Position numbers and translations under genes: made by a program. The notes beneath the pieces were generated by a model. That model was not told where the DNA came from, ran no database searches, and saw only the letters and a list, made by a program, of their open reading frames with translations. From Icerya purchasi (taxonomy: Eukaryota; Arthropoda; Insecta; Hemiptera; Monophlebidae), in the NCBI GenBank assembly GCA_039619475.1, contig CM077115.1:420926557-420990556 (forward strand): a stretch of 64,000 nucleotides of DNA, given 5' to 3'. Within the stretch, counting starts at the first letter, position 1. Each line of letters begins with the position of its first letter. Of the stretch, positions 45,430-58,879 are shown piece by piece.

Positions 45430-46500
45430 TAAAAACGCGGTAAACTCACCGCGACGTACAATACGGCTAATTCACATCGGCGGCACAGGGAAGATGGCGC
45501 GTTGTTTGTTGTTCGTGTCTTGCTAGATACGGGTTGGCCATCGCGTCCGTTCGCTCGATGCGCATTAGTGGATGCGTGTGACGCGTATTTCTGGTGAAAT
45601 GGCAACATGGTAACAATTGCTCAGATGTATAATCGGCCATAGTCGAGCGAAAGAACCGCTGGTGCCTGGTTTACTTCGAGTTGTGTTGCGAGTTCGTGGT
45701 TTGTGCGTTTGTCGTCTGTGTTCAGCTCTGCCCATCGAGCGCACATTCATCTTTTGTTTAATGGAACAAGTTTAAAGTTTAAACGTTCTTTTTGTTGCGA
45801 AGCCATCTTGCCTCGTTATTGTTAAAACTGTTCAGAGTTGTACAGGTATATATATGATGTGCGCGAATTGGCGCCAACTCGACGGCGTACTGAATTTTAT
45901 GTTTTCGAAAAGTTGGTTTTTCAGTTTTCGTTTTTTCTGTAAGTACGGCGAAATTGGTTCGCGCGATTTCGTCTATTTGATTAACATGAATTCGGCTCAT
46001 CTGGCGACGTGCGAAGTTCTGTAAGGAAATTATCAAACGGAGTCAAGTCAATGTATGACGTATAAAACAGTGTAGCACTCACACGTCTCTGCCGTGTTAA
46101 TAGCGTCTATCTCGAGCATCCCGGAAACAGTAAGAACCCGATGACGACCGTGTAAGTGCTACCAAATTAAACCATGGAATTAGTTTTTTGCGATAAATAA
46201 ACTTATATAAAATCTCTCGATCGTTTAAGTCGCTAGTTTCGAATTGTAACGAGAAGCGGTGTATCGCCTGCGATCGTTCGCGGTTCGGTGTCTCTGGCAG
46301 TTTGTTGTGCAGAATGCGTTTCACTTCGAGTTTCGACAAGTGACCCTGACTACGAAACTATATATCAGCTACTACGCAATAATGCGAACGTGTTTCAAAT
46401 TAAACCCTTCAAATACGCAGTGTTGTCGAGATGTGTGTTTAACACAGCAACGCGCGCCATATTTCAAACCCGTCTAATCTTAATGAAAAACGAATCTTGT
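45430..46500. promoter_or_regulatory. CpG-rich promoter-like region, candidate 5' exon(s)
   Basis: Strongly CpG-dense compared with the rest of the window and free of recognised elements. It holds consensus-like splice donors: plus strand GTAAGT at 46,152 (after ACCGT) and GTAAGA near 46,130; minus strand GTGAGT reading from about 45,450 (after GTCGCG). This fits the 5' non-coding exon of the gene whose coding starts at 48,780, and possibly a second transcript leaving on the minus strand. No TATA box or initiator was pinned down. Transcription is inferred. Confidence 0.45.
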
Positions 46501-48762
46501 CTTTTCTTCTTTTTCACTTGGTCGTTAAATTGTTAATGTACTGTTGCCGAAACATTGCGCAAAGCCTGCAGTAAGATAGTATCTCTATTGTTCTGTTCCA
46601 ACCAATAGCAATTGTCGAATCTGTGTGGATAATACCCGATTGAACACGAAAAGCGAAATGTCGTACAAACGTGTGTTTCCTAATTATACTTTTCACACTA
46701 TTGTTTTTTGTTTTTTTTTTTTGTTATTTTTTTTAATAAAGCCAACGAAAAACTAAAATTACCGATTCATTGAAAATATCGGACATCATCTGCGTGGAAG
46801 TAAAATACCTATTACCGAAATAGTGCATTCGATTAGCACGGCTGGTTACGTTGAAGCGCGTAAAATATTAATACGCAATATTAACCGGATATCTGAATCA
46901 ATATTTGTCGACGTGACGTTTTAGTAGTTTGTGGATTTTTAACACGATTTTTCGATGACCTTTAGTGTACTGGTTGATGTCCGTGTTATGGGCACTTTCT
47001 AAAGTTGTCGCTATAAATAGAAGTTAAACGCATTTTACGCATTCCTTTTTATTATAATACGCTGCTGTTGTGTGGCATTCGTTTAAAGAAAAAAAAATAA
47101 ATACCGTAATAATGTTTTTTTAGATTATGACTCATTTACGGTTTTATTTTTTCCTCCTTATATTTAATTTTTATCATTTCACGTTATTCGTAGTAATGTT
47201 AGAATGTCTTTAGTTTTTTTTTTTACATATTGAAAGTTATCGTTTAGTTGACTCTGTAAACGACTGATGAAAAAAAATTTTTAACGTACACCGCTTAATT
47301 ATATTATTAGCAAATTTCTCAAATACGACTACGATGTGTGTGTAATAGTATACGAGTAATTACCCAAATGATAAGATCGTTCGGCGGTAACGTACTGATG
47401 CGAAAGAAAATTACATTTATTGTTTAGCGAAAGGAAAATTTCGATAAAATTCAAACTGTTTATGGAACTTTTGTTTAATTGAAATTTTACACTCGATATT
47501 AATTAAAGTCCAGAAATATTAAACTTGATTTCTTTTTAAAATTCTTACACATCTAAAAAAACAAAAACGAAGTAAACCGTTTTCCAAAATCTTAAATGTT
47601 ACCCGTCGTATTTACCCTAAAACGTAATTTTGTTTAGAGTGATGGAGAAGAATTTTACTCGTATTATGTTATTAATAATTTACCGTCGAACTATGGAACA
47701 TGTTTTGCCTTAAATATGCTTCTAAGCGACTTGAATATTACGTTCATTTTGATCTTAAAACGTGTTTATCGATAATTATTATACTTTCCATTTCTACACT
47801 TCGGTATAATCTATTATACTTCCTAATTGTCAACTTCTGTACTAAAGTATGCCCGTCTAAAGGAAACCTCATTAACTTGTTCTCTTTAAATACGTTATAG
47901 CGCCGGAAGCGAAGTTAATTTTCAACTCTTTATGGTTTTATCGTTTTTTTATAAATGTGTACACACATAGGGTTAGTTTGATTTGTAATTTTATTAGTTT
48001 AAATAAAAAATGATGCGTTGTTTCGAATCGAATTTTTCCGTTTGATTTCCCATAGGCCTTATTTGAAATAGTACGAATACTACATTTTCGAAAACTAAAA
48101 GGTTCCTCCTTTCTCTTTCTCTCCGTTTCGTAACAATTATTTTTACTGAAAACGAATTTCTAAAAAGAAAAATCAGAATGATAATTACACTCTGTTGTCA
48201 GGTGGATGTAGTAAAAACACCTAGCCGTACTTTCGGAGGAGATATAAAAATATACGTATAAAAAGTTTTTAAAATTAAAAAAAAAAATATCTATTCTGAA
48301 ATTGGATATTCATTTTATTATTATTCCGTTTTGATGAGTTGTGAATGCGCGTTAATTAAACAGTGATAATAACTGTTAGGAAGTTACGATTGATTTTGAG
48401 ATTTTTTTTTTTCTTTCTATTTTTGGTTTTTGTCAGCCCGTATAACTACGCCGCCATACTGAGTATGAAAGATCAACAATTTCTAGTTTTCGCGTCGCAA
48501 AGATGCCGGTGAATATTACGAGGCCAATCGAGTCTACCGTTTATTTAATGTTTTTAGTAATTTATCGACGAAAACTTGTGTATGCACGATTTCTTTAAAT
48601 CGTCATTTTTAAATTTTACCATTCACGTCGATCTGTTAACTACAATTTTTATTAAATAAAATAATCGAATTTAACGTTAGTTAATTGTAATTTGTAAGTT
48701 TAGACATTATATACCGATTTTTACATAAATAAAATTTTAATTATATCGATGTTTATTTTCAG
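46501..48762 (+). other. Putative intron 1 of the host gene
   Basis: Non-coding, A+T-rich with moderate CpG. It ends in ATCGATGTTTATTTTCAG at 48,745-48,762, a normal polypyrimidine and AG acceptor. No element was recognised inside. Intron status depends on the exon calls on either side. Confidence 0.4.
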
Positions 48763-48852
48763 CGGATATATAGTTAACAATGAATGAAGACATAGCTGAT
48801 TCAAGCGTAACCTGTTCCGATAGTAAAGCCGTTAATAAATGCCCAGATGCCG
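48763..48852 (+). CDS. First coding exon of an unidentified host gene
   Basis: The exon is bounded by TTTATTTTCAG before 48,763 and GTAAGTAATT from 48,853, both strong splice signals. ATG at 48,780 has the insect-type context TTAACAATGA. A TAG lies in frame upstream in the 5' leader, so this is the probable start. The 24 complete codons read MNEDIADSSVTCSDSKAVNK and then CPDA, and the exon ends one base into the next codon (phase 1). The peptide is acidic, Ser- and Cys-bearing and has no signal peptide. I cannot name the gene. The rest of its exons are not recognised in the window, so the next intron is probably longer than 10 kb or the next exon was missed. Confidence 0.6.
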
Positions 48853-51800
48853 GTAAGTAATTATTTATTTTGTACATAAATAAAAATGAGTTAAAGTGTA
48901 CTTTTAAGAAAAACTTTTGCACATTGTTGCCGTATGTGTGTGTCGGTTCCGAATTTATAAAATATGTAGATGTAAAAAATATCGTATAATTATACATTTT
49001 AGATTTTATAATAGTGTTTAAGATCGTAATCATTTAAGTAGATGGTTGTAAAGGTTAATTATATTAGCCGGTAATTTTATTATTGAAAGATAAAATTATT
49101 TATGAAGAATCTGTGAAGTTTGGCTCGACGAAGTGATGCGGTTATTACTGATTTCTAACATCGTTTACGTGATATTTTCTGTTTAATATTCGGCTGGATT
49201 GGATAGTTTTTGCCGCTATGATCCGCCAAAACTTTACTTTCATCAACGGGACAAAAGTTGCGTTTATTCGTGATATCTATATTTTACTTTATAAGATAAA
49301 AATTGTTATATTATTATTATTGCTAAGGAAAATTTGTTAATTTTCTTAAAAGTAGTCAATTCTGTTTAATATTTAGTCAAAATATCCACCGTGTTATATT
49401 CATCTATTATTTAGTGTGGTAATGTTATTTCGATATAATTCCTAACTGTATATTTTTGTGTGGGATAATTTAACAACCTACTATTCCAGTATTCGTTTGC
49501 AACAAGATTTATCTTTACGAATAATAATCTGATAACTTTTTTTTTAGTTGATATTGACAAAACTATTTCACATTGCTTCATTTGTAGAGTTACATCCATT
49601 ATGAATTTTAATCAATGCAGCTTTTATAGAGGGGGGGGACTCATATCTGAAGGCTAGTTACAATTTATAAATACACTATGAGAAAATAGATGAAGCGCAA
49701 AGTTTTTAAAATTTTATTTGTTTTCGAAAACTGGACAACAGAGAAAGGAGTGTTTTTTAGCCACCATAGAGATTATTATTAATGAAGATGGTAATTTATT
49801 TTACAAATTTGGAAAATAGAACAGGACGTTATATTTACATTTGTATAGTAATTTTTGTTTTGCATATTCAGATATATGTGAGTGTTATAATATAACTATT
49901 GTATCAGTTTATAATCAAAGTGAGAAATTAATATTTCTTTAAAATATTGCGGTTATACTTTAAAAAATCATTTTGTCCTTAAGATAGCGTGATAGCTAAA
50001 TTATATTGTATATGTTTTAATGGAATGACATTCAAAACATTATATGATATGTACCTGTGTGTTATATAGACATGTAAAGATTGGCAATATTATATGTTTG
50101 ACAGTGCCATAGAAATATATGTCTGCATCTATCTCTGCAAAAATTGTAGTAAACATTAGTGAGATGGGTAAGCTCATTACTTTTTTTTGGTACAGATCTG
50201 GTGAAGAGTTATATTATCTTTTTGGAGCAGCGGTTACATGTTGAGAGTGATGATACTTATAGCAGGTATTTTAGTGAGTTAGAAAAGATCTTTTGTAGGA
50301 TTAATAAATTCACAGATGCTTTAAAGTCTAAAGTATACAATATTAAAATTAACACAATTTGGTTAATGTGTAATTTGGTGTTTTGTGTTAACTTAGTTGT
50401 GATATATTAGCTAGTTTGTTGAATATTAAATTTTGTTTATAGTACATCATTTTTCTTTTTGAAATTTCTCTAGGCTAAATATAATAGTAATAATAAAAAT
50501 AAAACTGGTCAACCCAAACACTATTAATTGTGGGTCGTTCTAAACACAGTCCCATTTTTGGAACTGAATATCACATATATATTTGGAGCACAATACTGGT
50601 TTTGAGAATACAATATACTCTGATACAAATGTTGTAATAGATTACTTCATGTTGTTTGTGTAAAAAATGATCTAGAGCTGCATAGACTGTTTATAACTTG
50701 GTGAATTGAAGGAATAACAACATTAAGTAATATTGCAGCATTGTAATAAGAATAAACTAAACGGATGAACAGCCAATTGATATAGTAATAAAGAAAAAGG
50801 GGAATACACAGAAAACTGTATTGGTAGAGAAATCAATAAAGGATAATATTTGTATTTAATTCTAATACAACATTTTCTAGTTCACTAAAATTTCTAGTAC
50901 ATATTAATTTAGCCATTTATCCTGCATAAACTGTTTATGTTACTTATATATGTTTTTTCTTTTTTCCATTGCTTATATGTAACAATACAGATTAGAGATA
51001 CATCACAAGTTCATCATGTGATACAAATATTTCTATTCATCATTAATATGCACAGTGTGGATCGTTTCCTAAACCTTTTTTAAATATTTATCACAATTAT
51101 TAGATCCAGACTTATAGTATCCCCAAACTAACATTGTGCTGCTTGCCTATTGCAAAAAACATTTGTTTTATATTATTTTTTAATGAATGTTTTTCAGAGA
51201 GCAGTCTGGAAGTTTAGTTTTGATTTAGATGAACTCATTAGAAACTGTTTAACTGTAAACTAAATTTTCTTTATTTTATAAATTTCTCACCCATAGTTTA
51301 TTCAAGTTTCACATTTTTTGGAATATTTATTTGATTAGTTTATGTTGTTATCAGGCATGGCATTTATGATTTCAGATATATATCAAGTTTTATTTGAAAT
51401 TTAGTAGCAATTGTATTTTTAAGATTATTTGTTGAGCTGTATTAAATTCTTAGATGTTTGGCCTAAATAATTTCTAATAAAGCTGGTATAGAATTAAAAT
51501 CTTAGAATGTATATTTCCAGAGAATTAGCAGAAATTGGCATTTTTAATGAGTTATGCTTGTATTAAATTGAATGCTAAAAAATAAGTACGATTAGGTTTT
51601 TAAAGAGGTGACAGATTAATATGCTACTAAATGTGTGTTTATCTGCCGTGTGTGGGTAGTTCTCAAATAGATTATAAAACATTTATGTAGCACTGTAGGG
51701 CAAAAACAGCATTTCCATTTTTTTTTTTTTTTTAAATTATATTACTCTATTATATGCATAGCCTGTTGCAATTTAAAGATTTATAGAAGAGTTCTACTTT

Positions 51801-54800
51801 TGATGGTTTTTTATGGAGTAATATAAATACTTTAAAAAAAAAACTCATTGTTCACATGTAACCACATTAATGTTTCAGTTGTTTCGCACAGTTCATTATT
51901 GGTTTATTTTTGAAACCATTGCACTAGTTACATTTATTGCTACTTTTGTAATAAGATTATTTATTTCAATTAGTTAAATTTGATTCTAACAGGGGAAACT
52001 GCCCATTATTTTAAGCTACCTGCTAGTTTTATCAGCATCAAAATTCGACAGATGATTCTCTTTAAAAAAATAATTATTTTATACTTTTCAAGGACACTGT
52101 GCAGTTTTCTGTTTTGAATACTGTTGTTCTTATCTTGTTTCTGTGATAATGAGCAAAAGCAAAAACACAACTTTAATGTTCTCAATGAAAGATTATGTGA
52201 TGTGAATGGGTTTGTGAGATCACAGACAAGCATTTGTTTGTGCATTTTGATAATGAGTCAGTTGTCAGAACTTTTAAGAAAGATTGTATTTTGCATGCTT
52301 GATGTGGACTTAAATTTAGTGCACTTAGAAATTTGTTGTACTACTTTTTGCATTTAAATTTCAATTTGATGGTTGTGTTATCAACTTGATTATTAGTGAA
52401 TAAAATAATAATTACTAGCTGCAGATGGAAGCCAGTCATGTGCTCCTAAATGGTAAACAACATTGAAGAACATTAATTTTTATCTGCTCACAGCTCTTCG
52501 TGCTCACTCAGCTCATGCAGATATTACAAAAACTCATTGCACTGGAAAAAGCAAACAGAAAACAGCCTTGTAGAAAAATACCTATTACATGAATTTGTGA
52601 GTTGACACAAAAGAATTTCCACACTAGCCACACTGAAGATTGCAATCAATGAAAAACCACAATGAAAGTTACAGTGCTGTTATAGTCATAGCATTCCTTT
52701 ATGGAACAGTAACTGAAGAAGGTGAAAATACTAACAAGATACAGTAAATCATTAGAAATTAATCAAGTTCTAAGAATCAAATGAATGTAACATTACAGCA
52801 TGTGGGTGAAGCTTAACATTTATGGTTAATCATCAATTTATAAACAATATATTTCGAATTTACCTAAAGAAATATTGTTGCCAGAAACAATATAATTCAT
52901 GAATTCATAAATGGGTTGAATTCACGCAACTTTAAGATCATGTTGCAATTTTGTTATTTAGAAGGTGAATATGCATGCCTATTGTGGAACTTTTTAGTAC
53001 ATGCAGAGAAAAAAGGCATTGCTTTAAATATTGCATACTGATAATCAGATGTTTATTTCAAAAATCTATTTGCTACTTTTCACAAATTAAGCTCTATGAA
53101 CCTACTGGATATTAGACAAGATATCTTTAAAAAGTAAAAATAGTATATACTAAGCATGGATAACTCCAGATGAAGTTATATCCTTGGAAATATATCTTTG
53201 TTAGAGTCAGGTATATCTCTGACAATGTAATTTAATATATCTAAACTCTGAATAACTTCACAAAATGAACAAATGCCATTCTGACATAGTCAGATTTATC
53301 TCCAGCAGAGTGATTTAATACATCTGAACTTGAAAAAGTATTAGCAGCACGCATACACACTGTGTTTAAAGATGATCTGTTACTTGTGCATGTCCACTAG
53401 GTATGAAATATGTAAATCTATCCAACTCCTCTATCCAAGTTGATTTGCACATCTCTAGAATATATACAAGAAGAATGTTTTTGTCTTTGATACAGCTGTA
53501 AAAGTTGCAATTCAAGTTTTTTGGAATGTTGCTGATGAGCATATATGTTCAGTCAGTAGAAGAAAAATTTCTTCAACGATGGAACAATTTGGAAATGTGG
53601 TAGTCATTTAAGCTATAACAATTATAACGCATCAAACAAATGAAGAATTGGTGTCACTTGTTCAATATATAATATACCTGTAAATAAATAGAGATTGACT
53701 CAGCTACTTTGCAGTTATAAAATAGAATAAAATCATGCATGTGTGTTCCACTCTGTGATTTCCCGGGAAATACATGTGCATAACAGTTATAAATTGTAAC
53801 TTCTCTGTTTTTAATTAAAATTAGTTCTGAATTAATCATACTGTTGTATTCCTATCTATTTTTTTTCATTTTTCTTTCATGTTATTAGTTCTTACTATTA
53901 TTATTAATATTATAAACGTTATTCTTATTATTATAATTATTATGATTATCAACATATGTCTGAATATTATCTGTACCATTTTCACCTCGCTATCGCTGCC
54001 TTATTTCCAACACCAATTCTGATAGTTTTTATATTTATTATTCATTCTTTTTACTTAACACTTTTCACTGCTTAATTATTTAACTCTGAACCAAAGTGCA
54101 TTTTCTCACCACTGTCCTATGCCTATTATCCCCTAATCTCTGTCCATTGCATTTCTGTCCCATATTTACTTGATTTGTGTATACAATGATATTTCACATG
54201 AGCAGCCGTGCTGTTATTCTCAAAAGCCTTTTTTTCCATTCATCAATAAAATGAATCAATTAGTGTAGTCCCCATTTATGTTTCTGTTCTGTTTATTTTC
54301 GTTTTTGTAAATTACCATCCTTATGAAGCTATCTTAAGCGGCTTGCTCTAGTTATCTTCGCTGGAATGGCAAAGTCGAATCCATGTTTTTCCTGAAATCA
54401 ATCGAGTCCAAATCTCCATTCTATTCAGTTTCATTCTTCTCGATTTTCTTCAATCTTCAGAGTTTTTCTGCTACATTCAGCAGTTTGAAGTTACACTCAT
54501 TAATAGAGCCGTTGGTTGGCTAATCTTTTTTAGACTCGTCTTGTAAAATATGTAGTTGTTATTACTTTATTTAATAATAAAGATCTATGGATCACTTTCG
54601 GGCCGATGATGAAATAAAAGATTATTCTTAAAGTTGATCTTTTTGTTCTTTTATTTGTTTACATATTCAACTGGCAGAGGGGAAACACAACAATACTAAT
54701 GTTTAATGTTGTACATATATTTTGAATACTTATTGTTTTTTGAAGTGAACTGTGAAAAATTATTTTTAGAATGCGAAATGATGATGTGATTAATTTCAAT

Positions 54801-56459
54801 TTGGTTTTAATCAGACTTTTTGTTGTTTTTTTTTTTATAGTAAAAACTATGTTAAAATTATTGCACATTACTGTTCCAAATATAGGTTCCTATTGCCTAT
54901 CATTGGAACAGAAGGACAAAAACAAATGGGGGAAATAATTATGTAAAATAAAAGGCATTACAAAATTATTGGGAAACTATATACTTGCTTCTGATTGGTT
55001 GACACAGTTTAACTTTTGCCTAAGTGATATTTTTATGGTGCGATAATGTAAAGCACTGTTAACCAATCAGAAGCAAGCATGTGGCTACCTAATAGTTTTT
55101 TAATGGCTTTGTTATATATAACTATTTCCAGTCTGTTTTTATCTTACTTCTGTTCTACTGATGGGTTGGTGTTAATCTGTTTGAAACATTAGTGTGCAAG
55201 TGTGCAATGATTTTGATATTGTTTTTACCAAAAAGGAAAAAAAGAAAAAGCAGTTGTAATCACGAACCACAAAAATTTTATGTTTAATTCATTAATAGAT
55301 AAGTTGTAAATTTAAGAAACCGCAGAATGATGTAAATTTCTTTGATTTTATTGGAATTTGTATGATGATTGAGCCAAGGAAATTGAATTAACTGATTATG
55401 TGAAAGTGACATTATTAATTTTGGATTCCATAGACAACAGTTTAGTTAATGGTTTTTGATTTCATATTAAACTTTTATTTATCTAAATCTTTTCCCACTT
55501 TTAATTTTATAAAATGATCTTATACCTTTAAAAGATCAGTAATTTAAGAATTTGTAAAATTTCAACGAAATCGTTTTATTACATAGAATTAATACATTTA
55601 ACAAGTTGTAAATTTTGTAAATTTGTATGGTGCAGTTCGGATACTAAATTTTAAAGCTTAAAAATGGATAAATAGAAGTTAGTGAATCAGAAGATTTAAT
55701 GTACAATGCGATTTTGATATATGTATATATATGTACACATACATATTTATTTCCTTCTTTCTTCATTCATTAGCTCTATTTTGAGTGTCAAAACCTCTCT
55801 GTATAATCTATATATAAAATCAATAAAAATGACGATTGTTATTAATTATTGGCATGGAAGTTTTTCAGGAAGTTAGTCTTTGTGTATTTGATTGAGGGTT
55901 CGTTTAACCTTCTGATGGGCAGACTATTGTTGTCAGTATACTTTTAATAAGCAGCTCTGTGTTACAGAACATTGAGTAGTTATCATTTTCCAGATTATGT
56001 TGATTTTACATAATTTAATGATCCTCTACATTTAAAATTGTCTAATTGCAATATGATTGTGGTTATGTGACTAGTGTTTTTTTTTTTTTTTTTCAAGTGA
56101 CATTTTTCTTTTAGAGAAAGTTCTTTACAATGTTCCTAATATTATTTGTTTTTACTCAGTCAAATGTATTTTAAAAACAGAAAAATTTGGAACTGCCAGA
56201 CTGTTTTCTATAATGGAAGCATTACTTCTATGAATAAATCGATCGGCAAAATGTGATAATAGATTGTTATGTTATTTTAAATCAGTTGCTCAGATTTTTA
56301 CAGAGATGTTCCGTGCATGAGAAGATACTAAATAACATAAATAATTTAATTTTTTTCACAAATTATCGATTAATCTCGATAAAGGTATTTAAATTGAACG
56401 CATTTTTAATTCCTAAAACTGTGAGCGGTACAAGTCTGTTACACGAAAGAATTTCGTTC
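48853..56459 (+). other. Putative long intron, with a CpG-poor block
   Basis: No exon or element was recognised on either strand. From about 49.6 to 54.3 kb CpG is rare. By eye I count about 13 CpG in 50.4-53.6 kb, while TG and CA are frequent. At 53.88-53.95 kb there is an ATT-rich microsatellite. The short open frames (at most 98 codons) show no motif. This is best read as the intron following the 48.8-kb exon. Confidence 0.4.
54982..55080. repeat. Inverted repeat with CCAAT/ATTGG core
   Basis: ACTTGCTTCTGATTGGTT (54,983-55,000) and its inverted copy AACCAATCAGAAGCAAGC (55,061-55,078) enclose about 60 bp. It may be the ends of a very small foldback element. No duplication was seen. Confidence 0.55.
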
Positions 56460-57260
56460 GTAAACAATTAAAGCGCGCTGACGTCACGAAATCGGCGGAC
56501 CTCCCAGTAACCTTCAGTCCATTGCGTATTAGAAATAACACTCGCCGTGTTAATACCATGTGGTCGGTCTAGATGTAAACAGGTCGGGAAAAAAAAAGGC
56601 GGATGAACGTACAGAAATGAAACAAAAAGAAGGTTACTGCTTCTGTTAGGGGGAGGAATAATAGGAGAGGGTGGTAGTGTGATTTTTGTCGGTAATATTA
56701 CACATCAAGTATTAATATGCACCACCTTGTTGCTGGTACATTACTTTAAACCACACTCAGGCTCGGCAACGAAACTCGAACGGACTTCTTTCGCTCGGCA
56801 AAAGACTATACATATGCTATCAAATTTCTGCCGTCTCCATTTTCACGAGAAAACTGAATATTTAAAAAATAATGAAATTGAAATTTTTGGTAGAAGCCAC
56901 GTAGCTATTATTTGACGTTGTTTGTACCGAAAATGTTAATTTTAATTCCAATAATATGATATTCGAAAACTTGTTAAGTATTTTGCTAATAGTTGATACG
57001 TTTTATGATGAAAGATGATTTCGATAGACTGTAACGGTGTTCACACGTGAACTCTAAGCAGCTGCTGCGCCACGTAATCGCTGAACGCTACGTCAGCCTG
57101 ATGAAAGATAACAAGGCGCGGTTAACCAGATCTCCGCTTGTTGCTGCTAGGTATTTTAGTGTCGTCAAATTTAAACGCAGGTCGATGGCCGTACGCACTT
57201 AAAACGAATATTAGACGACAGCGCGTTAATACAACGCGCGTTTAAATAATATCGAACAAA
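56460..57260. promoter_or_regulatory. CpG-rich stretch with CRE and E-boxes
   Basis: CpG density rises sharply after the CpG-poor block. TGACGTCA (a full cAMP-response element) lies at 56,479-56,486. Near 57,044-57,066 there is CACGTG and CAGCTG, followed by GATAAC near 57,108. No coding match. This could be an alternative promoter or enhancer of the surrounding gene. Activity is inferred from composition and motifs only. Confidence 0.35.
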
Positions 57261-57641
57261 TTGGGTGTATGACCACCTGGAAAATTTAGTATATTTATAT
57301 TAATCGATTTATTTAGCTATGAGAAGGGATGTAATAATTAAGAAGTGGAACATTTAATTTTCGAATAATTTTTGATCGTAATTTAATTATTAGGGTGATT
57401 TAAAGCGAAGTATTGGATTCATAAAATTTTTTTGAGATAAAGGTATGTACACATATAAAATACTGAAGTTTATACAGGCCCGGATTAAGTGTATGATAGA
57501 CCCGGGGCTACGGAAATATTAGGGGCCCTTTTCGGAAGTGACAAAATTATCAGTTTTATAGAATAACTAAATTTTCTTTAATTTAATTATATTATTTTGA
57601 ATTCGCGAATTAACATATTAATGTAAACAAAACTAAATATC

Positions 57642-58879
57642 ATATGGACCAGTGGTTCTTAACCGGTGATCCGCGGACCACTGGGGTGGACCCTGGAAGC
57701 ACTCAAAGTGGTCCGCGAACCCACCCTAAAAATATTAAAGGTATAAAAGTAGTTAACTTCATTAAAAAGAGTGCACTTAATACTCGTCTCTTCAAGCAAA
57801 ATTGTGCTCTGATATGAACTCTGAACACGAAACTCGGCTTTTCCATACGGAAGTGCATCGGCTTTCCAAAGGAAATATGCTGCTGTCGGGGTTTGTACGA
57901 ACTGAAAGAGGAAGTACAAATATTATTAACTAACAAGGAGAACAAAGAGTTGCTGGATCAGTTCTGCAAGTCCAAATTTCAAATGTGTTTCGCTTATTTG
58001 GTTGATTTTTTCGCGCAACTAAATAAATTGAACCTTAAACTGCAAGGGTCATCCGAATTTGAAGTTGCAAGGCGCAAGCAATAAATTTGCATATGACGAT
58101 AAAATTAGTGAATTTATCACTAAAATCGAGTTATGGATCGACAAGGTTGGAAGAAAAATTTTTTCTACGTTTGATACGCTGAATCGAATTAATGACAAGC
58201 AGCATGCTGAGATTAAAGGAGAAATACAAAAGAAAATGATACCCTCGTTTGAAAAATTTAAAAAGTGAATTCAGTCGCTATTTTCCTGACTACTGTGAGG
58301 ACGAAGGTGTTCGGAAAGTGATCAACGTTTCTGAGGTGCCTGATGAAATTCAAGAAGTGATTGAAATGCAACACAATAGTAACTTGAAAGATATATTCGT
58401 GACAGAAATATAATTTTGAAAATTTTTGAACCAAAAAGCCAATTTCTTTCCCAAAGATTCAAGAAATTTCTGTACGTTACTGAACTTTGTTATCATCGAT
58501 ATATCTATGCGAGCAGGGGTTCTCGACGCTTTCGATAATTAAAAGCAAGCACCGAAATCGGTTGGATACCAGTGCCGACATGTGTTTGGTTTTGAGCATC
58601 ATTGAACCAAGGATTCAGAAGTTAGTAAAAGGTATGCAGTCATAGAAATCGCATTAAAATAATATATTTACCTCTATATTCTGTAAAATTTTCGTAACCA
58701 AAAATTAAAACACTGTTGGCTTTGAACAATTTTATGGTTGTCTTATTTATAGATAGATAGAATAACCATTTATTTACATTTACTGTATATTAACTACCAA
58801 CAGTTGGTGGTCCATGGCAGACAGAAATGTCGTCAAATGGTTCCTCATCACTTAAAGGTTAAGAACCACTGATATAGAC
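57642..58879 (+). mobile_element. Inner hAT element nested in the outer one
   Basis: Target duplication ATATGGAC (57,642-57,649) and ATATAGAC (58,872-58,879), 7 of 8 identical. The ends share a perfect 15-bp inverted repeat, CAGTGGTTCTTAACC, at 57,650 and 58,871. At 1,222 bp it is shorter than autonomous hATs of this type and holds only the C-terminal half of a transposase. The end sequence is the one widely known for Charlie/Buster-type hATs. Confidence 0.92.
57740..58645 (+). pseudogene. hAT transposase C-terminal half (ZBED5/FAM200-like), broken
   Basis: Plus strand. Blocks in order: SALNTRLFKQNCAL (about 57,770), TKLGFSIRKCIGF (about 57,830; the family has LHTEVRWLS here), YELKEEVQILLTNKENKELL (57,896 on), FAYLVDFFAQLNKLNLKLQG (about 57,990-58,045), DKISEFITKIELWIDKVGRK (about 58,100) and SEFSRYFPDYCEDEG (about 58,270). 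The end has YLCEQGFSTLSIIKSKHRN (about 58,505), the hAT dimerisation motif, and LSIIEPRIQKLVKG (about 58,600). Two or more frame changes and a missing N-terminal half (BED finger and first catalytic residues) make it inactive. Host genes of this group exist, but the terminal repeats show this is the transposon. Confidence 0.85.
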
